A stretch of 64,000 nucleotides of DNA from Leucaena leucocephala (lineage: Eukaryota > Streptophyta > Magnoliopsida > Fabales > Fabaceae), in contig CM073518.1 of the NCBI GenBank assembly GCA_037074615.1, positions 5,766,001 to 5,830,000 on the forward strand, read 5' to 3'. This document shows, in pieces, positions 38,174 to 50,024 of this stretch. Position 1 is the stretch's first letter. Each line of letters begins with the position of its first letter. Both the position numbers and the translations under genes were made by a program. The notes beneath the pieces are model-generated. The model did no database searches. It saw only the letters and a list, made by a program, of their open reading frames with translations, and was not told the origin of the DNA.

Positions 38174-38650
38174 ATGATGATGGGCTCGCCGATGGGGAAT
38201 TATTCGTGCTTGTCCAATACCAGAATATTTCAGAGTTTAGGATCTGAAGAGGAGTTGTTGCAGGTTGAGATGTTGGAGAGGAAGAGGAAGAGAATGGAAG
38301 CGAATCGCGAATCGGCGCGGCGATCTCGGATGAGAAAGCAGAAGCACATGGACGATATGGTGGCGCAAGTGGTGGGGCTGAGAAAGGAGAACAGCGAGCT
38401 CGTCGCCGGCATAAACATGGCGACTCAGATGTATCAGAATGTGGAGACTGAGAATAGCATTCTGAGGGCTCAGATTGCTGAACTTACGCAGACGCTTCAG
38501 TCTCTGAATCAAATCATCTACCTCGTCAACACAAGAACAAGAAACAACAGTACAAGCGATGAGGCGTTGAATTTCCTGAATCCCATGAACATGCTTTTGA
38601 GTCATAATCAACCCATAATGGCTTGTGCTGACATGTTTCATCAGTGGTGA
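38174..38650 (+). CDS. bZIP44: S1-class bZIP transcription factor (bZIP44/bZIP11 type)
   Basis: A single intronless frame of 158 codons, as in all S1 bZIPs (about 145-173 aa). The basic region is NRESARRSR (N-x7-R, Asn44 to Arg52), with KRKR just before it as nuclear signal. The zipper runs in heptads from Met62 through Leu69, Leu76, Val90, Leu97, Leu104 and Leu111, and includes the group words LRKEN, ENSILRAQ and LQSLNQI. The C-terminus NPMNMLLSHNQPIMA resembles bZIP44. S1 bZIPs dimerise with group C bZIPs and control amino-acid and sugar metabolism under energy stress. The leader carries the sucrose-control uORF. Assignment to bZIP44 rather than bZIP11 or bZIP2 rests on the C-terminus and on remembered synteny with the downstream RING and glycosyltransferase genes. 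Three ATGs in a row mark the start. Confidence 0.92.
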   Translation: MMMGSPMGNYSCLSNTRIFQSLGSEEELLQVEMLERKRKRMEANRESARRSRMRKQKHMDDMVAQVVGLRKENSELVAGINMATQMYQNVETENSILRAQIAELTQTLQSLNQIIYLVNTRTRNNSTSDEALNFLNPMNMLLSHNQPIMACADMFHQW

Positions 38651-39194
38651 AAATGTGTGGATTTCTTCTTCTTTTCAGGTCCTCCCTTGTTTTATTAGCT
38701 GATGTTTTAGAAAAATAATAGGGTTCGTTGACTAATGTGACTTGTGTCTTAATTAAGCTGGATCACAAGTCATGAACTTCGCTGATGTAATTTGAGTGTA
38801 TATGTATATATATGTTGTGATAATTAACGTATGGCTTTTAATTCAATGTAAACTTGTTTTCATTACCATATTATTTTAGGGGCATTTTTCTTTATAATCT
38901 TAAGAAGAGAATATTACACTATGTTATAGGGTAAGTTTTGACCTTTGAATGTGTACATAAATATAACTAATATACAAAAAAAAATCAAATAGTATTTAAT
39001 TTAATGTAATACACGGATGATAATAAATATTAATATAAAAAAAGTGGTATGTATGTATTTGAAAATACACTTCTAATTTACTCAAGCAGAATGGTCTCCA
39101 CCCAGAGCACGCGCACTTCCCATTAAAAAAAATAATTCCCTTTTTTTAATTCTATTCGAAACTTCAATGTGATAGATACATACATACATATATA

Positions 39195-39199
39195 GATAG

Positions 39200-39246
<47 letters not shown>
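39195..39246. repeat. Compound (GATA)n-(GA)n microsatellite
   Basis: A run of about six TAGA units is followed directly by about twelve GA units. Confidence 0.95.
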
Positions 39247-39250
<4 letters not shown>

Positions 39251-40433
39251 GGAGGTTAACAAAAGAATACATAAACGTGTCGTTAGAAGGGAGACAATGA
39301 CGACTCTTTTCTCATAGTTCTTCATCTGTGAGAAGAATAAACTTTCATCTGTCACTATGAGTATTAGAATACACAATAACAAAAGTGAATATTTTGGACG
39401 GTTATTATTCTTTGTAAAAACGACTTTCAGGTTGTTTTAGATCAATTAGGCGTATCTTTTGTGTTGACTTGAAAGTTTTTAGCTTAATTTTGGAGCTTTT
39501 GAATGTTAAAGATGAATAAAAGTCGTTTGTATTTTACGTTTTTATGAATTGGTGACTCGTTCACAAGGTGCAGGCAATTAACAAATACTCGAATTCTTTT
39601 TTTTTATTTCTCCACATCAAATCTACAGTATAAATGGTACTCGGTCGAATATTCATGCTGCATTTCTTCGAAAGTTGTCTTAAACCATTGTTATCATTGG
39701 GAAAAGGGTGGGGCACTCGTGACCACGAAGAGCTAACAAACACGAAATATCAAGGAGGCACATCGCCTGGGGAATAGGAAAATACTAAAGTCAAAGGGAC
39801 AACGAGTAATGGACCTTTGAATGGAATCATGATTTGGATTTTTTTCTCATTAATGCGATGTTGAATGTGATAATCTTTAGAACAACCTGCGAAATGTGGT
39901 CACTAATTAGTTTTTCAATTATTCATAAGCATTATTGATACCGGGTTCCGCCTAAAAAACAAGTGAGCCCCAAGACGAGAAATATGGGAATAAATAAATA
40001 TAACGAGTGAATTATAATAATGTGTTCGAAATAAAATTTTATATGCGATAGAATGGTAAGAAAAATATAAACTTTATGCATTAATAATTAATTTATTATT
40101 TACTAAGTGCATTTTATTTTATAAAAAAATTTAGATGAGTTAGGTCTTAAAGATTCAAAAAATATTTATAAAAATACTTATAAATTACCTACTAAATAGG
40201 TTATTATATTAGTAGCGGGATTTGAACTCGTAACTTTATAAATTAAGACTATACTTTTTACTAATTACTTTTCTGGATCTGAATTTCTTGATAAAAACGG
40301 AAAAAGCTCCTCCTGTCCAAAACAGACAAAACATTGGGCCCTGCAGTTCCATTAGAGTCGGTTGAAATGGGCCGGCCCAGTCAGAAGCCACGAGTTCCAG
40401 CGTTGCTCCTCTAGATCTAGATGGTGAAATAAG

Positions 40434-40739
40434 TGTACCAAAAAAAAAAAAAAATCTATCGTAGGTTCAGTTGGCGAAAGGGTGAGATATGTAATCATTT
40501 GGAGCGTATTCGATCAATAGAGAGTATCACTTTATTGTGATTCCAGTCCCGGTGCTTGGGAAAGCATCCTAACTCTTAGGTGACTAAGTTTATATTTAAG
40601 GATAATAGACGGCTCGTCCTACCTCGACATTAGTATCTCCTAGAAATAAGGAAGATTTTACCTTACCCTTAGATCGTAGGTGAGTCCAACCCCTTTCTAA
40701 AAATTTTATAACAAAAAAAAAGTGTACCAGACAAAAAAA
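40434..40739 (+). mobile_element. SINE-like repeat bounded by a 14-bp direct repeat
   Basis: GATGGTGAAATAAG occurs at 40420-40433 and again at 40740-40753. Just inside, AAGTGTACCA occurs at 40431-40440 and 40720-40729, and the 3' part ends in an A tract. A B-box-like GTGATTCCAGTCCCGG is present at about 40537. The 3' half has a diverged relative at 11565-11705. Two overlapping pairs of direct repeats suggest either a nested insertion or a duplication after insertion. Confidence 0.55.
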
Positions 40740-42158
40740 GATGGTGAAATAAGCTACTAGGGCATCCCTTGGTGTAGTTATACAAATTTTTTAAAATTTT
40801 TTTCTAAGAGGTCAAATTCACAAATGGTTAATATGTAAGTTGTTTGGTTGATTTTGCAATTTTAAAAAATACATTCTTTATTTGAAACATAAATATGCTG
40901 GAAAAGTAGAACATGCATAAATTTTGTTCAAAGAACTACACTAATTTACGAGTGAAATGTGAGGTTTAATTTTATGAGTAGTTGAATCAAACAACGTATT
41001 TCGTGGATTTTTAAAAAGTGTAACTTCTCCTCCGTACTCAACCTCAAGTAATTTGAAATTTAAATAATAATTGATAAGATAAGCAATTTCATCTTATAAG
41101 AAGAGATCTCAATTTTAAATATAAAAAAATATATCTATTCAGAAAAATAAAAACTCTTTACTCTAAACTTATAAAAAGATATCAATAAACAAATAATAAA
41201 TAAAATAAACACCCTCTATAATTATTATATTTCTGTCACAATTCACATCACATAACTTCTAAACAATCAGAAAAATGTTTCAAATGTGGATAACCCCAAT
41301 TTGCATACTAATCATTAAATTCTTTTGCATCTTATCTTTTGTGCTGCTCAATTAACCTTATTTTTCTCGCTCCATCTAACACAATTATTACATTCTTTTT
41401 ATAAACATTGAATTGTTAGTATTCATTTTTTTTATAAAAATATTCAATTAAATAATAAGACAGTAAATATAATGAAAAATATTGACAATGGAGAAATGAC
41501 TTCAAAGTCTCGAAGAAGAAAAATCTAAATGCAAAACAGTCTCACGAAATGCACAAATAATTGTTAATTTTCAAATCTCTTATGTGCAAATAAGTTTTCA
41601 TACTCAATTATCAGAATAAGTTCTACAGGCCCCATGAGCTATGTTTGCATTTATAGAATTTTTTTTTACCTAAATTCATTTTCTTTGGGGAAAAAAAACT
41701 ATGATTGACGTTTCATAGGATGGAAACTTATGATTGGAAAGGCGAGAGAAATAAGTGAAGTCCAAGTCGAAATGATGATGGATAGAGAGATAAGCCTTGA
41801 GCTCATTGTGCGCATTGTAATTTCTACGTGGCGGAAAATATAGCAGCCATTTCTTTTTCTCCGTCGCTCCTTCTGTTTCTCACTTCTCAGTGCTTTATCG
41901 ACTTGTGGTATTATTATTTCACCTTTTCTCGACCAATAAATAAAATCTTAAAAAAAAAAAAAAGAAAAAGAGACGAGGAAGGCTGAAAAACAAAGACCCG
42001 GAGAAAAAGAGAGGAGGCTGACAAGCCGAGAGAAGCAGGGGAGGACGTCAAAAGGGCTTACACCATTTCCACGGACTCTTCCTACAACACATGAACTTCT
42101 CTTGACGGAGTCATAACGCTAACGATCTCTGCTTCAGCGACCTGTAAACGGGCTCCAC

Positions 42159-43721
42159 GTTATATAGCCACCGTCACTTTCTCCGCCTGGTAGCTCCTTT
42201 GCGCTGCGCATGACCACTGAGAAGACGACGAGCCTCAAATCCACGAGTTCGCCGCCTTTTCTTCCTCAACATATTGCTTTGAAATTTCACGATGTAAGTT
42301 TGGCCGTGCCTTTCCATTTATCAAGCATTTTCGATCTATTTCTTGTATTTTTGTGATTTACCGTTTACGTCCCTGCCGAGAACTGGGCGAGGGATTTTTC
42401 GAAACCCTAAGCCTTCAAGTACTGTCTCCTTTTGGGAATTGAGAGGCGATTTTCGCTGTTTCTGTTACACAGGCATGGGATTTAGGTCATGGCATATAAC
42501 TAGCATGCTTTCGTGGGGTTCTTTTAATCCTTGGAGTATTGGCTTTTGAGTGCAGACGTTTTCTGCTTTCAATTAAATGTGTTGCCATATTTATTTTCCT
42601 TTGGTGGTTTTTGAGTGCTGGTTGTTGATGATTATTTCTCTCTCTTTTTTTTTTGTTCTTTTCTCATCAGTGGTGGTTGGGAGTTTTGCTACATGTGGAG
42701 GAGCATGTTTCATGGCCATCATTATTTTGCCTTACTCTGCTGTACCTTACAATTTTTACTCATCATGCTTATATATTGTGCGTTTTAGTTGGGTTGGGCG
42801 GGCTGTAAGTTCTTGTTTGCGACATGCTCTATGCATAATACCATGTGGATGCAATTCCTGATGATGGCCGATCTAACATTAAGGAGTGATGCCAGAATGG
42901 TTGTGCCGTATTGCTAGTCTTGCTTTTTCATTCATTTTCACATGCTGTTCATGATTGTAGTTGTTTCTCTTGGACACTCCCTCTATTTGAAGACTTAAAA
43001 CTATGTCCAAGCCCCCGTTGGTTTTGAACTCTGCACGATTTCCATGTTAGTAGGCATAGCAGTGAAACGTAGATGTTGTTGACTACGGTATGAGGTGTGA
43101 GAAAGTTTAACATGAGCAGAGGACGGTAAGATAATGAACAATGGAATCTATAATTCTTTCAAGGAATCATATGAATTTTCAGGGAGAATATAGCTTCAGT
43201 CATGTATTTTTATTTGTCATGGTTTTCATATGTGTATATGCTCCTTGCATATATTTGTAGTTTCATATAATTCTTTCATGATTGCTTGCTTGTCCTAAAC
43301 AAACTGAATATGAGTTGATTCAAAATAGTAAAGAGTGAAAACTTTAATCGTCAACGGAGATTCAATGCAGATCAGAGTTTTTCCTTTTATAGTGAAATAG
43401 GCCTTGTGTGCCTTGCATTGCACTCCAAGTTGTTAGTAGGTTCTGTAGGTAAAACTTTGGTATTTGGGTAGTGTTAATGTTTGACACATGTTATCGTGAA
43501 TCATGAAATATAAAATATCAAATTAACCCTTTCTCCTTCTTGTTTATTCTCAGGAGGAAATAGTTCTGCAATTTGGTGGTGGAAAATTGAGTTGGCTTTC
43601 AGATTTTTTTGGGTAAACTATCTGGTACATATTTACCTACGTTTTTCTATTGAGTGTTGAACTAATTTTTCTCCCTGTCCACAAGTTACTTATGTTGAAT
43701 TTTGTTATGTCAGCTTTTATC
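42159..43721 (+). promoter_or_regulatory. RING gene core promoter, 5' UTR exon and leader intron
   Basis: A TATATA box at about 42160-42166 precedes a non-coding exon that ends at GAT|GTAAGT (donor at 42296). A 1.4-kb leader intron runs to TTATGTCAG (43713) and the second exon begins 8 bp before the ATG at 43722. Long first introns in plant 5' UTRs often raise expression; that is family knowledge, not shown here. Small frames inside the intron are spurious. Confidence 0.6.
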
Positions 43722-46179
43722 ATGGGATCAGCTTGTTGTGTGGCTACAAAGGATCATACTCTTCCAAATAGAACTGGAGTTGAAAGCTTGCACAGGAATG
43801 ATGTTTATTCACCATCATGGAGTTTTCGATGGGATAGACGGGGACGTGTTGCTGGTGAAACTCAGAATCATTTGTATCACTCATCTGGTGGAGTCAGCAG
43901 AAATATTAGCATGGAGTTAAAAGGGTCATTAAGTTCTGAAAGAGGCAATTTATCTGATGGGGGAAGCACAGTGGAGAATTCTGTTACTCCTGTTTCTCAG
44001 AAGTCTCCAATCCATGAGCCGTTGTTTGCTAATCCAATGACCCCATCTTCAGGTAAATGTTAGTGTTATCTTTTTTTCTTTACTTGCATAAACCCATTAT
44101 ACGATGCACCTTAGTAAGCATATTCAGGTGGCCCTTGTTTTTGAAAGTTGAACTTTTTAAGTTGTCCTTTACTTTTGGTCACTTCATTATATAGAAAACT
44201 CAATAAATGGGATGCAGTCTCCTTTCTGTGGACTTCTCAAGTGGAGCAAGCATCCATGATGTTAAAAGGCCGTCTCAGTTGTTAACATTACATTATAGTA
44301 TATTGACTGTGGAGTATCTAACCCACATTTTCTTGTTGATTCATTTGAAGATTAATGTCTCATCATTTGTGTCATCTCATTTCTGGAGACTCATTTACAA
44401 CCATGATGTTTTACGAGCCCTATATGTTGAAAAGTATATTTTAGATCTGGATAAATTATTTTCAAAATTATCAGTCTTAGTGCCTTTTAGCTCGCTTGCA
44501 CAAGGTTTCCTTTTTTCAAGTAAGATACCCTAAATTCTATAAGTATTTTTGGGTTCACCCTTCTGTCTGAAGCCAACTGTGGGGCTGTTCCTGTTGTACT
44601 CGACCTTAGCATTATACTTATTACTAAAGCCTTTGGACATGCTTTTTCTATTTCACCCTTTAAATGATCAGGGAGCAGGAAAGTTAGTCCAAGAGTGTCT
44701 AGGTCATCAGTGCGTCCCTTAGGACTCTCTCCCATGGATGGTCAGAGGGAAAGAGGGGACTGCAGAATCTGACAATCCAGCTAACAGTCTTAGAATCTTT
44801 CTGGTCAAGCTACCTGCTTTCTAGATGCTGCTCCATTCTTTAGCTTTATGTGTAGGATTTTCTGTTGACTCAGGATATTTTTATTTCACAGCAATATTCT
44901 TGCGATGTATGTCAAATATGTACTGCTTTGATCTCACTTTTCTAATACTATTTCTCATCTAGAATAAAGGTTTATCAATTGATTTATCACTTAATTGTTT
45001 GAATGGCGCAGGACCTCTCTTGGCATTTGATTTATTCAGGCATTGATTTTTCTTTTTTCTTCCTGTGTTTATTGCAGATCTGTCCACAGCTAGCAATTAT
45101 TCTACAGTGGTGAGTTTTTTATCTACTGAATTTGACCTGGGAATTTAAGCATTTATAATCTGTTTTTTGAGCCTATTCCCGTTGTACTGTGCTCACTCTG
45201 AAATTCCATGTTTCATCTTCAGGTAAAGAATCTGGCATCATCTGAAGTTGCAGAATCTTCTGTACTGAACCACCCATTTTCAATGCCTTCGGGTTTCTCA
45301 ACACCTATAGCAGATCCTTTGCCTAATCACAATTATCATCGTTTCCCCAATTCTATGCCATCAAGATGGACTCGTCAATCTCCAGGTCACCCACTGTTGA
45401 GACAGATTTCTGATAGTAGGATCCTAGGATTGAAATCACCGGACAACTCAATTTCTGAGGGCAGGCCATCATTTGTGTTCTCCACTTGCAGCAATGATAT
45501 AGCTGGATCCCAATGCGGATCGTCTGATGGCTGGTCCATTCGAACCTTTTCCGAGCTTGTGGCCTCATCTCAGAGGGAAAGGTGGTCCTTTGATAGTGAG
45601 TACTTTGGTTCGGGTCGTCACAAGATAAGTGGATCCAGTAGTAGGTTCTCATATTCTCCCTCCATGGATTTGCAATCTTGCGGAGCTTGCTCAAAGCTAT
45701 TGTCTGAGAGATCTGCATGGAGCAACCAGAAATTGATTGCAAGCAACGACCTCTCAGCTGTTGCTGTACTGGTCTGTGGTCATGTATATCATGCCGAGTG
45801 CTTAGAGACTATGACAGCAGAGGCAGATAGGTATGATCCAACATGTCCTGTATGTATGGTTGGAGAGAAACACATGTCAAAGTTTTCGAGGAAAATCCTT
45901 CGTGCTGAATCAGAGATGAAGGCTAAAAACTGCAGGATATCAAAGAACCGGGTAGTCGATAGCTATCTTGATGGCGGCTGTGATGTTTTCGATAGGCGAA
46001 AAGACATCGAAGGGGAAGGGGAAGTTCCGAAGTTGGAGCCTAACTCCAGTGCGAAGACCTCGTTGGGGAAGCCCTTTTTGAGGCGTCCCTTTTCACTTGG
46101 TTCCAAGTGGACCCGATCCCTGTCGGAGAATGATTCTGTCAGGAAGAAGGGCTTTTGGGCAAGATATCGTAGAGATTGA
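43722..46179 (+). CDS. RING-H2 domain protein, probable E3 ubiquitin ligase
   Basis: Coding exons 43722-44052, 45078-45109 (only 32 bp) and 45223-46179 encode 439 residues with compatible phases. The start MGSACCVATKD is typical of a plant family with this N-terminus (a possible acylation site: Gly2 with Cys5-Cys6). The middle is Ser-rich. The RING-H2 motif lies at about residues 274-332: Cys274, Cys277, Cys306, His308, His311, Cys314, Cys329, Cys332, in CGAC, VCGHVYHAEC and CPVC. The C-terminus is basic (RRPFSLGSKWTRSLSEN, KKGFWARYRRD). RING proteins of this kind pass ubiquitin from an E2 to substrates; the target is unknown. I recall Arabidopsis At1g19680 and At1g75400 as the likely relatives. 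It converges with the Rossmann gene, 364 bp apart. Confidence 0.88.
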
Positions 46180-46543
46180 ATCTCTTTCTCTTAAGTAATT
46201 ATAGTAGAAACACCAGCAATTTAGAATGAATTAATATTTTCCATGTCATCTGACTTTGCCAATTATTTTTAGATTGTTTTAAGCTAATTTTGACTATACA
46301 TCAGAAAATCTTGCCTGGTTGAATTTTTGGGCGCAACAGAGGGTACCGTGGGACACTAAGGACATATTAGAAAACTTGTAAAAATCAGTTTGTGCCAGGG
46401 CCGCTTCTGTTGATATGTGACTAGTTCTACATAAATTCAAAATTCAAGCACATCCTAGGCAGACGAGAGGGAGGGCAAAACTTAAGCAATATTCGTTTGT
46501 TTGAATGAAAACGCATTTTGATTGGTCTAACTCCCATATCTTT

Positions 46544-49211
46544 CTATCGTATAAAAGGGATGTCCATGTTGTCAAGTATGCTGTGCAATCCTGTTGTATA
46601 ATCAGGGTAAAGCAGCCGCACTCCCAGCTCCTCCTTCATTCGAGCATTAGACACTCGCTTCTCGCCCCTCATGTTTCTTGGCTTTACATTTGACCACTCT
46701 CTCTCCTCCGCTTGTTCTGTGATTAGAGCCGGGTGCTTTTTCTCCACCAATTTTCTTGCATACTCAAATACCTGTTCCCGGGGAGCTGGGTCGTCATCAA
46801 CGATGTTGTGCAATTTCCTGAAAATGAGATCCCCAAGGTTGATATGTTTCACAATCATCTAAAACAAAATTGTAGCCTACGGGAGCAAGCAAATCAACGT
46901 AGAATTTGCATATAGTAACTTACCCAAGGGTAAGTGCGTTAGCAGCAGCCATAATCGCCTGGCAAATGTCCTCAACGTGAACTCTTGATGTATATTTTCG
47001 GTGTTTCCTCCCCTTCTGAGCCTCAGACAATGGGTCCTGCTTCATTATCGTCTCGATGGCACTATGACATGCAAAAACTATTGTAGATTAAAAGCGAAAA
47101 AAGAAGAATAAGGGGAGAATTACAAACAGGTCCTGAATTTTAAATTCCCATTGATGCTTGGGGATGATGATCTGTGCTTGATTTTTGTATAATTTGTAAC
47201 CCGTTACTTGAAGGATAAATCTAAAAAACCAGTTACCTTCTACCAGGGCCATAGATACCTCCAAGCCGAAATATATATGGTGAAATGCCAAGATAGTGAG
47301 CCAAATTCGACCAGCCTTCTTCAGAGGCTAACCTTAACTTAGCCGACTCACTAGTCGGGTTAGGTGGATAGCTGCCAGAAGAGTATGCACACACTCAGGA
47401 CCAACAAATAGAGCAGTTTCAGAAACTTGAAATCAGAAAGTGATTTTTTCTAGTTGCACTCTCTTACTCCTCATCCACCAATTCTCCGCCGCAGTCTCCA
47501 TAGACGCCTGCTAAACAAGATTACTGCATTAGATCAATCTCGCAACTCAAATTTATGACTGTTGATATATTAAAAGCAAGTGCAACTACGTCATCCTGTC
47601 AGGAACATTATCATAGTTTTTTTTAATGGTAAAAGCATAATGAGGAAAATAAGTAAATACCCATGATTATTTCTTATCAGCTTATCAGAAAACTTGTTCT
47701 TCTATCAATTTCCCTTCAGGCTCATTATGTAGCCATCGCATCTGAATTAAGCACCGTTATAATAAGGATCATTGCATAAATCAAGCCAGAACAGAAGGCC
47801 CGTTCAAAAATTTGTTCTTAAGGTTAGTTGCTGAGAGCAACCTTAGTATTTTTAACTGATTTCTTTTAATGCAGATTTAAAACCTCAGACCTACCTTGTT
47901 GCCATAAATGATTTTCTTTTTCGAAGGAAAAAGGGAACAGAAAAAGTCAAATTACTGAGCATGATAGCGATCCATAACATTATGTAATTTATGTGCATGA
48001 AGAAACAGAAATGATTAGACAATTTAGTGAATTCAACGAAGTTGAAGACATACTAGTAGAAGACAAGTAACAGAGCCACCGAAGATTCCCGTTGACTAAT
48101 GAACTTCTTAAAAGCTGTTCATGTTGAAGCATCTGCAAATCAGTGCAATAAAAGTAAAACAGTGATCTTGAAAGAGACAATACCCAAATAGAAAAACAGT
48201 TCGGAATCCTGAAAATAAAAATAGATATTAATATCATACTGGATCACCGATACCGACGATGGGAGGGATGGAAACAAGAAGGTGAGTGTAATGTTTCATG
48301 TGATCTAGGATGCCAAGTCTGCAAAAAACAACTAAAATGTTCTCAGCATATTTGAGGGAGGAAAAAAAAGATAAGAGAGAAAAAGAGGGATAACGATTAT
48401 GATGGGGGAAAACCGACTAAGAAAATCAATCATTACATTGTAGATAGTCAAGGACAGATATCTGTGCCTTTCAATTAGAAGAACATAAGTAAGTAGCGTT
48501 AAATAATTCATTAATGAGACCTTATAAACTTACACGACATCAGTAATGCACAAAAAATAGGTCCCAGATAAACCCCAAGTTCGCTGCCTTATCAATTATA
48601 ATCCGCTAATTTCACACACAAAGTAAATAAAGAAAATTATAATCCGCGCAATTGGTTAAAACAAGACAAATACATAAACAAACTCTTAAGGCATCTCAGA
48701 AGAACATGGCTATATGCTTATTGACTCACTCTGGCTCGAGTGCATCCAAATGGTAAATATGAAATCCCCTGTCCTCAAGTTTCTTCTTCTTCATATGACT
48801 AGTGCAAGTTCCGGACACAATCCTATACAAGACAGGTATGAACTGATAAAGCTAATGAGTTTTCAAGAGCAATTATTCATCGACGTAGAAAAAATGTAGA
48901 ACAAAACAAGAAAGACGTATTAATAGCAAAGAAAGATTAAGATAAGTATACAAATGGTAGGGCACGAATTGGGCAGAGAATTACCATCCTTGGTTCCGGA
49001 GCTTGTGTGAAAGCAATTGGCCAACATAACCCATTCCTAGGATAAACATCCGCTTTTCCGATTGCGGTTCAGACAAACTGATGTGCATCGCTATTATGGA
49101 GGAAGCCGGCGACGTTCGGGCCATCGACAAACAAGAAATTTTCGGAACACGTCCATCTCTATACGGGAGACGGGGAGGAATCGCCGAACCTGATATTCGA
49201 TTCACTTCCAT
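46544..49211 (-). CDS. NAD(P)-binding Rossmann-fold protein, atypical SDR (YeeZ-like)
   Basis: Eight exons on the minus strand: 49211-48985, 48822-48730, 48318-48240, 48132-48054, 47507-47468, 47371-47237, 47061-46924, 46817-46544. Phases match throughout and give 354 residues. The dinucleotide-binding motif is GMGYVG (residues 59-64) in MFILGMGYVGQLL. Later landmarks are HYTHLLVSIPP, YLSSTSVYGDCGGE (the extended-SDR Ser/Tyr region) and FRLGGIYGPGR. The first 50 residues lack domain features and may be a plastid or mitochondrial transit peptide. Arabidopsis At1g19690 is the remembered relative; substrate unknown. I chose MEVNRIS (49211) as start; an in-frame ATG at 49256 would add 15 residues. 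A transposon begins only 77 bp upstream of the ATG (49288), so the promoter or leader has been replaced or lies within it. Confidence 0.87.
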
Positions 49212-49828
49212 GCTAAGTCGGCTTTGGAGCTTCCCACTGTTACTGATGCAGCGCAAGGACCAGTCTCAAGTATCAACCTGAGACTAAGGCATTGTTTGGT
49301 TGGGGGGTTTTGGAGGGGAGGGGAGGGTAGGGGAGATATAAGTGTGTTTAGTTGGAAAAAATGGAGGGGAGGGGAGGGGAATTTTTTTGTCCTTTTCTGC
49401 TCCCCTACCCCTCTCTCTCTCCCCTCCAAATTTGGGGTTTTTTGGAGGGGTGAGAAATATTGTGTGTGATCCTGACCAAAATACCCCTGCCAATTTTTTA
49501 AAATTCCACGATTGCCCTCCGCGTGTACAAACCCTTTTCCTCTTTTCATTTTCGCCATTCAGCTTCCGCGTGCGTGCTGTGGCTCCTTCTTCGTCGGCGC
49601 GCGATTGCAACCACCGCTGTCGGTCGCTTGACGTTCTCCGACAACCACCACCGTCGACTGCGTTCAGGTAACCTGTTATACCCTTCTCCTTCTTCGCTCC
49701 TATTGTCTTCTGTCTGTCACTCATCTGTTGCCGTTTCGATTCATCTGTGTGTGCTGGTTGTGGTTGTGTTGGTTCGTCGGCCAGTTCCTCTTTTACCTTG
49801 CGTTTTCCCTCTTTCTTTTCTGGGTTAT

Positions 49829-49976
49829 TTGACTGCTCGCCCAGTTCTGGTTGTTGAAGATCACTCTTCAACCATTCAACAACTGATGAGTCACTGTTAA
49901 GCCATTTTTGCTGGAAAGCATCAGAAACTTGTTTAAGCATTTCTCTCGAGTCACCGTCCATCTGTAAAATATTGTC
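49829..49976 (-). pseudogene. Short captured fragment of an unidentified gene, antisense inside E1
   Basis: E1 and E2 match each other up to about TTTTCTGGGTTAT and then diverge; E1 continues here. Read on the minus strand, TTTTACAG (an acceptor) precedes MDGDSREMLKQVSDAFQQ, KWLNSDSSVVEWLKSDL and QQPELGEQS with no stop, looking like one captured exon with a little intron. I do not recognise the donor gene. It could be a chance open frame, but the acceptor and sharp divergence point favour a capture. Confidence 0.45.
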
Positions 49977-50024
49977 TTTGAGGAGAATTGAAGTTTGTGG
50001 ACTCGTGCAGGGTTCATGGACTCC

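Larger units (their letters stand above)
38651..42158. other. Intergenic between bZIP and RING genes
   Basis: The first few hundred bases should be the bZIP 3' UTR. GATA/GA simple repeats occupy 39195-39246. A SINE-like repeat lies at 40434-40739. From about 41940 onward the sequence becomes GA-rich, leading into the RING gene promoter. No further gene recognised. Confidence 0.55.

Noticed and set aside
38237..38641. 134-codon open frame antisense to the bZIP coding region
   Set aside because: It is the complement of a well-supported bZIP frame and shows no domain or splice context.
42343..42861. 68- and 94-codon frames after the RING gene's first donor
   Set aside because: They lie within the leader intron and lack supporting splice sites.
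49342..49671. 109-codon frame in the E1 5' zone (and a 191-codon frame in E2)
   Set aside because: The two elements align at DNA level but indels put them in different frames, so a conserved protein is unlikely; treated as non-coding leader.
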